Source: JBCCRH01 sp039208045 (GTDB lineage Bacteria; Bacteroidota; Bacteroidia; Chitinophagales; Saprospiraceae). Taken from it: a stretch of DNA of 7,816 nt. The stretch covers positions 1-7,816 of the forward strand of contig JBCCRH010000309.1 of the NCBI GenBank assembly GCA_039208045.1, given 5' to 3'. The notes beneath the pieces are model-generated. The model saw only the letters and a list, made by a program, of their open reading frames with translations. It made no database searches and was not told where the DNA came from. The position numbers and the translations under genes were made by a program. The stretch's first letter is position 1. Each line of letters starts with the position of its first letter. Positions 1-5,510 of the stretch are shown piece by piece.

Positions 1-76
1 AAAGCGGTTTTAGCGACGCTCTGAGGCCTGCTTGATCACGCATCGATTGTCGCAGGCAAAGTTTGGTTTCAGGGCA
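1..76. other. Non-repeat sequence abutting a truncated repeat (possible IS end or assembly junction)
   Basis: The sixth repeat matches its siblings down to about position 77 and then stops matching in mid-domain. Where the others encode SGNTGTNSAW or SGNSGTNSAW, this copy reads SGNSG and then unrelated Lys/Arg/Cys-containing residues. Reading away from the repeat on the minus strand, the new sequence begins GGCTGCCCTGAAACC, which resembles the terminal inverted repeat of an insertion sequence. On the plus strand, positions 1-24 could be the end of an ORF (KAVLATL then TGA), followed by about 50 non-coding bases, a layout often seen at an IS right end. No second end or target duplication is visible, so a collapsed or misjoined repeat in the assembly is equally possible. 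Confidence 0.4.
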
Positions 77-2197
77 GCCACTATTTCCGGAAAGGGTAAT
101 AGAGCCTGGCGCTAACATATCCGGCTCCTCATCACCTACACAGAAGGTGAATGGCCCGCCTTCCAGGGTGCCGCCTTCTGGCTGGTTACGGAATACACTG
201 ATCGGGTTAGACAGGCTAAAGCAGCCTTCTAAATCATTAGCATTTAAACCTACTTCAGCCCCCATCAAGCCATCTTCGAAGCTCAAGTGCCACACCAGGC
301 AAGTGCCAGGCCCTGCACCGTCAAAGTCTACGGCACTTGGCATTGGGGGTAGTCCTAAGATATTTCCTTGATCGTCCGTTACGACCCAAGCGGAGTTCGT
401 ACCACTATTTCCGGAAAGGGTAATAGAGCCTGGTGCTAACATATCCGGCTCATCATCACCTACACAGAAAGTGAACGGGCCCCCTTCGAGAGTACCGCCT
501 TCTGGCTGGTTGCGGAATACACTGATCGGGTTAGACAGGCTAAAGCAACCTTCTAAATCATTAGCATTAAGTCCTACTTCAGCACCTACCAAGCCATCTT
601 CGAAGCTCAAGTGCCACACTAGGCAAGTACCTGGCCCTGCGCCGTCGAAATCTACGGCGCTTGGCATTGGTGGAAGGCCTAAGATATTTCCTAAATCATC
701 AGTTACGACCCAAGCGGAGTTGGTACCGGTATTCCCCGAAAGGGTAATGGAACCTGGTGCTAACATATCGGGTTCATCATCACCTACACAGAAGGTGAAT
801 GGCCCGCCTTCGAGGGTGCCGCCTTCTGGCTGATTGCGGAATACGCTGATCGGGTTAGATAAGCTAAAGCAGCCTTCTAAATCATTAGCATTTAAACCTA
901 CTTCAGCACCCATTAAACCATCTTCAAAGCTTAGGTGCCACACCAGGCAAGTACCTGGGCCTGCGCCGTCAAAGTCTACGGCACTTGGCATTGGTGGAAG
1001 GCCTAAGATATTTCCTTGGTCATCCGTTACGACCCAAGCGGAGTTGGTACCTGTATTCCCCGAAAGGGTAATGGAACCTGGCGCTAACATATCTGGCTCA
1101 TCATCGCCTACACAGAAAGTGAACGGGCCCCCTTCGAGCGTACCACCTTCAGGCTGATTACGGAATACGCTGATCGGGTTAGACAGGCTAAAGCAGCCTT
1201 CTAAGTCATTGGCATTTAAGCCTACTTCAGCACCCATTAAACCATCTTCAAAGCTGAGGTGCCAAACTAGGCAAGTACCTGGGCCTGCGCCGTCAAAGTC
1301 TACGGCACTTGGCATTGGTGGAAGGCCTAAGATATTTCCTTGGTCATCCGTTACGACCCAAGCGGAGTTGGTACCGGTATTCCCCGAAAGGGTAATGGAA
1401 CCTGGTGCTAACATATCTGGCTCATCATCGCCTACACAGAAAGTGAACGGGCCCCCTTCGAGCGTACCTCCTTCTGGCTGGTTACGGAATACGCTGATCG
1501 GGTTAGACAAGCTAAAGCAACCTTCTAAGTCGTTGGCATTCAAACCTACTTCAGCACCTACCAAGCCATCCTCAAAGCTGAGGTTCCAAATGAGGCAAGT
1601 ACCTGGGCCTGCGCCATCGAAATCTACGGCACTTGGCATTGGGGGTAGTCCTAGGATATTACCTTGATCGTCGGTTACTACCCAAGCGGAGTTGGTACCG
1701 GTATTCCCCGAAAGGGTAATGGAACCTGGTGCTAACATATCTGGCTCGCCATCGCCTACACAGAAGGTGAATGGGCCGCCTTCTAGGGTACCGCCATCAG
1801 TTCCACCATTTGTATCGATCTCTACAAAATTATTGGAGAGGGAGTAGCAGCCGGAAGCTAAGTCTACATCGTTCAAATTATCACCGACTTGAGCAGTAAG
1901 TGCTCCTATCACGGTGAAGCTGAAAATCTTTAGGGTCTCGCCAGTAGCAGGAAGTGTGATGTTGTTGTCATAGCCGATGTATACAATTTCATCGGATTCG
2001 TTTACTGCCACAAAGGCAGTCGGTAGGGCGGTGGTGCTTGCAAGCACGCGCACGTCAAAAGAGCTGGTTTGGGCAAAGCAAACCGTCGAAACGCTACCAG
2101 GAGCGAGACTGATTTGCCCGGGGAAGCACGGAAACTGGGCCTGAAGCGTCCATGCCGTCAAAAAGAAGGTCCCCAACAATAGTAATCTTGAATACAT
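1..2197 (-). CDS. Secreted tandem-repeat surface protein, partial (3' end not in window)
   Basis: The frame is open from an ATG at 2197-2195 to the window edge (732 codons). Residues 1-20 form a typical signal peptide: Arg4, a Leu/Phe-rich core, then LQA before Gln21, so the product is exported. Residues about 27-127 are a divergent copy of the repeat (it shares the pattern GCxSLSN and an NDxDL/NANDL segment), and from residue 135 there are 108-residue repeats rich in Gly, Asp and Pro with three Cys each (FCVGD, GTCL, EGCFSLSN). Catalytic motifs are not visible. Repeats of this kind are common in large secreted, often T9SS-sorted, Saprospiria proteins, so an adhesin or surface-layer role is likely but inferred; the C-terminal sorting domain would be outside the window. 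The frame stays open across 76-1, but those residues (Lys/Arg-rich, not repeat-like) probably do not belong to the original protein. It is transcribed divergently from the hydrolase gene. The plus-strand ORFs here are shadows, possible because the 324-bp period is divisible by three. Confidence 0.85.
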   Translation of the reverse strand, partial: MYSRLLLLGTFFLTAWTLQAQFPCFPGQISLAPGSVSTVCFAQTSSFDVRVLASTTALPTAFVAVNESDEIVYIGYDNNITLPATGETLKIFSFTVIGALTAQVGDNLNDVDLASGCYSLSNNFVEIDTNGGTDGGTLEGGPFTFCVGDGEPDMLAPGSITLSGNTGTNSAWVVTDDQGNILGLPPMPSAVDFDGAGPGTCLIWNLSFEDGLVGAEVGLNANDLEGCFSLSNPISVFRNQPEGGTLEGGPFTFCVGDDEPDMLAPGSITLSGNTGTNSAWVVTDDQGNILGLPPMPSAVDFDGAGPGTCLVWHLSFEDGLMGAEVGLNANDLEGCFSLSNPISVFRNQPEGGTLEGGPFTFCVGDDEPDMLAPGSITLSGNTGTNSAWVVTDDQGNILGLPPMPSAVDFDGAGPGTCLVWHLSFEDGLMGAEVGLNANDLEGCFSLSNPISVFRNQPEGGTLEGGPFTFCVGDDEPDMLAPGSITLSGNTGTNSAWVVTDDLGNILGLPPMPSAVDFDGAGPGTCLVWHLSFEDGLVGAEVGLNANDLEGCFSLSNPISVFRNQPEGGTLEGGPFTFCVGDDEPDMLAPGSITLSGNSGTNSAWVVTDDQGNILGLPPMPSAVDFDGAGPGTCLVWHLSFEDGLMGAEVGLNANDLEGCFSLSNPISVFRNQPEGGTLEGGPFTFCVGDEEPDMLAPGSITLSGNSGCPETKLCLRQSMRDQAGLRASLKPL
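77..1795 (-). repeat. Tandem array of 324-bp coding repeats (5 complete + 1 partial)
   Basis: Identical landmarks recur every 324 bases exactly; for example the T of cctacacag falls at 137, 461, 785, 1109, 1433 and 1757. In reading order the units are 1795-1472, 1471-1148, 1147-824, 823-500 and 499-176, with a partial sixth at 175-77. Each unit encodes 108 residues, beginning GGTLEGGPFTFCVGD and ending SVFRNQPE. Neighbouring units are about 95% identical at the DNA level. By eye, units 2 and 3 differ at about 14 positions, all apparently silent. Amino-acid variation between units is limited to a few sites: Asp/Gly/Glu after CVGD, Ile-Trp-Asn versus Val-Trp-His after GTCL, Val or Met in GL(V/M)GAEV, and Gln/Leu in TDD(Q/L)GN. 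The array arose by in-frame duplication of one domain. Confidence 0.95.
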
Positions 2198-2237
2198 TGT
2201 TATTGATTTGGTTAAAAATATTAGTTGTCTGAACTTT

Positions 2238-2344
2238 GTATACTGACGATTAAGTGGGTTGCATCTTGCAACCCACGTCAATGTCAGTATATACTGCACC
2301 AAAGTGGTTTGCCGTATGCAAACCACTTTGCGTCACGTATACTA
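2238..2344. repeat. Pair of related palindromic (REP-like) units
   Basis: Unit one has a perfect 10-bp stem, GTGGGTTGCA (2254-2263) with TGCAACCCAC (2267-2276) and loop TCT, enclosed by TATACTGAC (2239-2247) with GTCAGTATA (2283-2291). Unit two has a perfect 13-bp stem, CAAAGTGGTTTGC (2300-2312) with GCAAACCACTTTG (2318-2330) and loop CGTAT, and is flanked by AGTATA (2286-2291) and TATACT (2338-2343). Both cores read GTGG-(G/T)TTGC...GCAA(C/A)-CCAC, so the units are homologous and their differences are compensated in both arms. There is no U-tract, so a simple terminator is unlikely. The cluster sits directly upstream of the minus-strand repeat-protein gene and may fall in its promoter or 5' leader; a mobile REP-type origin is inferred. 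Confidence 0.8.
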
Positions 2345-2557
2345 AAATCGGATGTGTTCACGGATGGGTCGTTCGTCCTAAAGGATCAAAAAAAGAATGG
2401 TTAAAATCTTGATGTATTACTAGTGCAAAGTAAGCTGGTGAGGGATAGGAAATTATCACAAAACTATAACCTTACTGTAACAGAACTGAAACTATCCCCT
2501 TTGTCCTATGTATAAGTTGTTTATTTACAGCAGCTTAAATGCTAACGGATCGCATGA
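2345..2557. other. Intergenic stretch with no recognised gene
   Basis: This AT-rich stretch lies between the palindromic units and the small ORF before the hydrolase. I see no coding frame of convincing length on either strand, no RNA gene and no strong hairpin. Any promoter for the plus-strand hydrolase should lie here. A TTTG at 2500-2503 could act as a -33 box, but no good TAnnTTTG partner follows at the right distance. Confidence 0.5.
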
Positions 2558-2647
2558 ATGATGGTTGCGCAAAGGCGGGAAGACGGACTAAAAGAGTTGG
2601 AAGCGTCTTTACACGGACATTTAGAAAATACTAAAAAAGAACTCTGA
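2558..2647 (+). CDS. Possible 29-residue ORF overlapping the hydrolase start
   Basis: An in-frame stop (TGA, 2555-2557) is followed immediately by two ATG codons at 2558 and 2561. The frame then runs to a TGA at 2645-2647 whose last base is the first base of the hydrolase ATG. The peptide would be charged and helical in character (MMVAQRREDGLKELEASLHG, then mostly polar residues), with no signal peptide or known domain. The one-base stop/start overlap is the arrangement of translationally coupled genes, so it may be a leader peptide or a tiny operon partner. At this length it could equally be chance, and no ribosome binding site is evident. Confidence 0.3.
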   Translation: MMVAQRREDGLKELEASLHGHLENTKKEL

Positions 2648-3207
2648 TGACAATCATATACCTACACGGCTTTAATTCGGACGGTCACGGTAACAAATAC
2701 GACATTTTGAGGAAGTCGTTTCCCCAGGCGGAAGTGCTGGCACCGGACTTACCTGCCAACCCAGATGAAGTGATTGGATTGGTGGAATCGATTGGGGTAG
2801 CTTATCAGCAGCAAATTCAGTTGGTGGGGACGTCGTTAGGTGGGTTTTATGCCTATTACTTTAGTGCAAAATGGAAACAGAGCGCCTTTTTGTACAATCC
2901 TTCCATGCGGCCGCACGCGACCTTGCATCGAGGAGTAGGGCAGTTTAAGACTTGGGTCAAAGGGCGTGATTATCACTTTAAAGCGGAGTATTTGAAGGCC
3001 CTCCAACAGCTTAAGGAAGAGGCGGATGCGTTAGTGCAGCCGAGCCTCTTACATTTCTTTTTGGCAACGGACGACGATGTGCTGGATTTGCGACCTTTGC
3101 CCCGTCTTTTTCCAGATGCAGCTTATATGGAATGGTATAATGGGGTGGGGCATTCGTTTTCGGGCTTTCGCCAAACGATGGGGGTGTTGCGGGAGCGGTT
3201 GGGATAG
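2647..3207 (+). CDS. YqiA/UPF0227-type alpha/beta hydrolase (putative esterase)
   Basis: This 186-residue protein has the compact alpha/beta-hydrolase layout of the YqiA/YcfP (UPF0227) family, whose members are about 180-200 residues. Visible landmarks are the N-terminal strand and oxyanion-loop motif YLHGFNS (5-11), the nucleophile elbow GTSLGG (61-66, Ser63), an acid in ATDDDVLD (140-147, probably Asp143) and the catalytic His in GVGHSF (166-171, His169). The triad therefore looks complete and the enzyme active, hydrolysing an ester or thioester; the physiological substrate is not predictable. No signal peptide or membrane segment is seen, so it is probably cytosolic. ATG at 2647 is the only reasonable start because an in-frame TAA lies at 2632-2634. 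It converges on transketolase, 82 bp away, and may be coupled to the small ORF that overlaps its start. Confidence 0.88.
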   Translation: MTIIYLHGFNSDGHGNKYDILRKSFPQAEVLAPDLPANPDEVIGLVESIGVAYQQQIQLVGTSLGGFYAYYFSAKWKQSAFLYNPSMRPHATLHRGVGQFKTWVKGRDYHFKAEYLKALQQLKEEADALVQPSLLHFFLATDDDVLDLRPLPRLFPDAAYMEWYNGVGHSFSGFRQTMGVLRERLG

Positions 3208-3215
3208 GATTTGGC

Positions 3216-3260
3216 ACCTCGGAGCACTTAAGATCTCCGAGTCCTTAAGGACTCCGAGGT
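3216..3260. terminator. Long inverted repeat between convergent genes (possible bidirectional terminator)
   Basis: Positions 3216-3232 and 3244-3260 are inverted copies over 17 bp with two adjacent mismatches: ACCTCGGAG-CA-CTTAAG against CTTAAG-GA-CTCCGAGGT, with an 11-base loop. The loop carries a further CTCCGAG, so an alternative perfect 16-bp palindrome, GAGTCCTTAAGGACTC, also exists. It lies 9 bp after the hydrolase stop and downstream of the transketolase stop on the other strand, so it could end transcription both ways. There is no T-tract, and it may instead be a dispersed palindromic repeat. Confidence 0.55.
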
Positions 3261-3289
3261 AGGCTGATCGACCTGGGGATCAACCCTAC
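3259..3289. repeat. Imperfect hairpin next to the tkt stop codon
   Basis: GTAGG (3259-3263) pairs with CCTAC (3285-3289), and TGATC (3265-3269) pairs with GATCA (3278-3282), separated by an asymmetric internal loop. The element adjoins the tkt stop codon (3292-3290) and shares its first bases with the longer inverted repeat, so the two structures are probably parts of one 3' element. Confidence 0.4.
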
Positions 3290-5335
3290 CTACACCCCAA
3301 GCATCTCCACCACCTGCTCTACCACATTTTGGCCCGTAAAGCCTAACTTCTCATCCAACACTTTATACGGAGCAGAGTACCCAAAGTGATCCAAGCCCCA
3401 AACACGCCCCGGTGCAGGCACCAAGGATTCTAAAGATACTGGCAGCCCTGCTGTCATACCAAAACGAGGAATACCCGCTGGTAGTACCGATGTCTGGTAA
3501 GCTGCATCTTGCGTGCGGAAGAGCCCTTCACTAGGCACCGATACCACACGCACCTTCAAGCCCTTTTGTTCCTTCAAGAGCGCTGCTCCTTCCACTAGCG
3601 TAGCCACTTCAGAGCCATTAGCTACCAAAATAACATCTGGCGTACCCTCACTATCCTGCACGATATAGCCACCCTTTGCTACTGCTTTAGCTTCTTCTGT
3701 ACGCGTGCTACCAGCGTGTGCAGGAAGGTCTTTGATGGTCTGGCGCGAAAGGATGAGTCCAGAGGGGGTGGATTTATTTTCTAATACTAGCCTCCAACTC
3801 TGGGTGGCTTCTGCGGCATCGGCAGGGCGCAAGGCCAAGAAGCTATTTTTGCCAGAGTGGTTTTTCAATTTCTCCAATAAGCGAATTTGTGCTTCTTGCT
3901 CTACTGGCTGGTGCGTTGGGCCGTCTTCACCCACACGGAAGGCATCATGCGTCCACACAAAAATGACTTGCTGTTCCATCAAGGCTGCTACCCGAATAGC
4001 TGGTTTCATATAATCAGAAAAAGCAAAGAAAGTCGCACAAACGGGGATCACACCACCATGTAAAGCCATTCCTGTAGCTAAGGCCGACATCGTCAACTCC
4101 GCCACGCCTGCTTGCAAGAAGGCACCCGAAAAATCACCTTTCTTGAAAGAGGTCGTCTTCTTGAGGAATTTATCCGTTTTATCACTATTTGATAAGTCGG
4201 CAGAAGCAACGATCAAGTTGTCTACTTTTCCGTGCAGCCAAGCAAGGGCTACGCCTGCGGAATCGCGCGTCGCGATATTTTCTTTCTGTTCAATAGAATC
4301 CCAGTCCAGGTCGGGGAGATTACCTGCGAAAAAGTCCTCCAATTTCTTGGCATGATCGGCATTAGCAGTAGCCCATTTAGCGTAAGCTGCTTTTCGTTCA
4401 GCAGCTGCTTTGGCCTTTTGGGCAACGACTTGCTGGTAATGCGCTGCCACCTCTGGAAAAATTTGGAAGGCATCGGAAGGGTCACCACCCAAGCCTTTTA
4501 CCGTTTGCTCAAAAGAAGCCGATGACTTGCCCAGTGGCTTGCCGTGTAGCTCCACTTCTCCTTCAAAAGCAGAGCCATCTTCCATACGTACCCCTTTACC
4601 CATCACCGTTTTTCCGATAATTAAAGTCGGACGCTCCGTTTCTGCCACCCCAGCCTTCAAGGCTCCACGAATGGCATCATGGTCATTTCCGTCGATAGTC
4701 ATCACGTGCCAGCCCCAAGCTTCGTATTTCATAGCGGTATCTTCGCTGGTCACATCATCTACTTCCGTGGAAAGCTGAATATCATTCGCATCATAAAACA
4801 TCACGATGTCTCCCAAACCAAGGTAGCCCGCTAGGCGCCCAGCTCCTTGCGAAATTTCTTCTTGGACACCTCCATCAGAGATGTAAATGTATGTTTTGTG
4901 TTGTACTACTTCACCGAAGCGCGCGCGGAGGAAACGTTCCGCAATAGCGGCACCAATACCAAAAGCATGACCCAAGCCAAGCGGGCCAGAGGTGTTCTCT
5001 ATGCCTCTTGCCATATCGATTTCTGGGTGTCCCGGCGTCGGGCTCCCCCACTGACGGAAATTGCGAATCTCCTCCATCGAGTAGTTGCCTAAAAGCGTCT
5101 GTACGCCATACAACATAGCTGACATGTGGCCTGCATCCAGGAAGAAGCGGTCGCGCATGGGCCACATCATATCCGTGGGATCATATTGCATAAATTCGGT
5201 GTAGAGAATATGTATGAAATCAGCACCTCCCATCGGGCCACCGGGGTGGCCTGATTTGGCTTGTTCGACCATTGCTGCAGCGAGCATACGGATGTTGTCA
5301 GCGGCTTGAAGGCTGAGCGTAGCGGTTGGAGTCAT
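3290..5335 (-). CDS. tkt: Transketolase
   Basis: This complete 681-residue enzyme matches the usual bacterial transketolase length (about 660-680). It moves two-carbon ketol units between sugar phosphates in the non-oxidative pentose phosphate pathway, using thiamine diphosphate and a divalent metal. The N-terminal pyrophosphate domain shows SGHPGGPMG (28-36, His30), GPLGLGH (117-123), the cofactor motif with Asp154, Asn184 and Ile186, and His264 in HGKPLG. The pyrimidine domain shows Arg357, Ser384, the catalytic Glu413 (GVAEL), the aromatic cofactor pocket FFAFSDY (436-442), His463, and DGPTHQPVEQ (471-480, Asp471, His475); Arg531 (LSRQ) binds phosphate. A C-terminal domain follows from about 560. 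All key residues known from E. coli TktA have counterparts. One variation is SDG instead of GDG at the start of the cofactor motif. Start ATG at 5335; no Shine-Dalgarno sequence is seen. It is 175 bp downstream of the envelope gene on the same strand, separated by strong hairpins, so it is probably transcribed on its own. Confidence 0.97.
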   Translation of the reverse strand: MTPTATLSLQAADNIRMLAAAMVEQAKSGHPGGPMGGADFIHILYTEFMQYDPTDMMWPMRDRFFLDAGHMSAMLYGVQTLLGNYSMEEIRNFRQWGSPTPGHPEIDMARGIENTSGPLGLGHAFGIGAAIAERFLRARFGEVVQHKTYIYISDGGVQEEISQGAGRLAGYLGLGDIVMFYDANDIQLSTEVDDVTSEDTAMKYEAWGWHVMTIDGNDHDAIRGALKAGVAETERPTLIIGKTVMGKGVRMEDGSAFEGEVELHGKPLGKSSASFEQTVKGLGGDPSDAFQIFPEVAAHYQQVVAQKAKAAAERKAAYAKWATANADHAKKLEDFFAGNLPDLDWDSIEQKENIATRDSAGVALAWLHGKVDNLIVASADLSNSDKTDKFLKKTTSFKKGDFSGAFLQAGVAELTMSALATGMALHGGVIPVCATFFAFSDYMKPAIRVAALMEQQVIFVWTHDAFRVGEDGPTHQPVEQEAQIRLLEKLKNHSGKNSFLALRPADAAEATQSWRLVLENKSTPSGLILSRQTIKDLPAHAGSTRTEEAKAVAKGGYIVQDSEGTPDVILVANGSEVATLVEGAALLKEQKGLKVRVVSVPSEGLFRTQDAAYQTSVLPAGIPRFGMTAGLPVSLESLVPAPGRVWGLDHFGYSAPYKVLDEKLGFTGQNVVEQVVEMLGV

Positions 5336-5360
5336 GTATTAGCTTGTTTTAATTTTGACA

Positions 5361-5394
5361 CTAAAATACAATAGTAGAAGGTCTTTAATAGAAA
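5361..5394 (-). promoter_or_regulatory. Weak candidate Bacteroidota-type promoter for tkt
   Basis: On the minus strand, TATTTTAG (5368-5361) matches the Bacteroidota -7 consensus TAnnTTTG at five of six fixed positions. TTTC (5394-5391), 22 bases upstream, matches the -33 TTTG box at three of four. Initiation would fall about 20 bases before the tkt ATG. The spacing is at the long end and neither box is perfect. Confidence 0.25.
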
Positions 5395-5425
5395 TTTTGT
5401 TGGCTACGAGATCATTTACCTTCTT

Positions 5426-5507
5426 GCGGATTGCAAATCCGCTGAGCACGGGCCGGGCTTTTAGAGAAAAAAGCTAGGCCCGTGCCGTGCAGATTTGCAA
5501 TCTGCAC
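5426..5507. repeat. Cluster of three hairpins (REP-like element / possible terminator)
   Basis: Three perfect or near-perfect hairpins lie in 82 bp. Hairpin A: GCGGATT (5426-5432) with AATCCGC (5436-5442), loop GCA. Hairpin B: GCACGGGCC (5446-5454) with GGCCCGTGC (5477-5485), then GCTTTT (5457-5462) with AAAAGC (5469-5474) inside it. Hairpin C: GTGCAGATT (5487-5495) with AATCTGCAC (5499-5507), loop TGC. Hairpins A and C are also complementary to each other over 11 bases (GATTGCAAATC with GATTTGCAATC), so the whole cluster can fold as one large cruciform. It begins 4 bp after the stop of the upstream envelope gene, where it would serve as a terminator or mRNA-stabilising 3' end, although hairpin B is not followed by a T-tract. 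Confidence 0.8.
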
Positions 5508-5510
5508 AGG

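Noticed and set aside
26..57. GCCTGC...GCAGGC inverted repeat in the edge sequence
   Set aside because: A 6-bp stem with a 20-base loop is too weak to call a terminator or structured element.
63..1667. Four plus-strand ORFs of 102-152 codons in the repeat region
   Set aside because: They are antisense shadows of the minus-strand repeat protein. They repeat only because the 324-bp period preserves frame, and they lack the signal peptide and domain logic seen on the minus strand.
77..1795. Possible CRISPR-like or satellite array
   Set aside because: The units are 324 bp without unique spacers, keep one open frame throughout and vary mostly at silent positions, so the array is coding.
2198..2220. 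Bacteroidota -7 box (TATTTTTA at 2220-2213, minus strand) for the repeat-protein gene
   Set aside because: The -7 resemblance is fair but no -33 TTTG is found 17-23 bases upstream, and AT-rich sequence gives such matches by chance.
3705..5165. Several ORFs of 70-102 codons within the transketolase gene on both strands
   Set aside because: All lie inside a well-supported complete tkt gene in other frames and show no recognisable domain.
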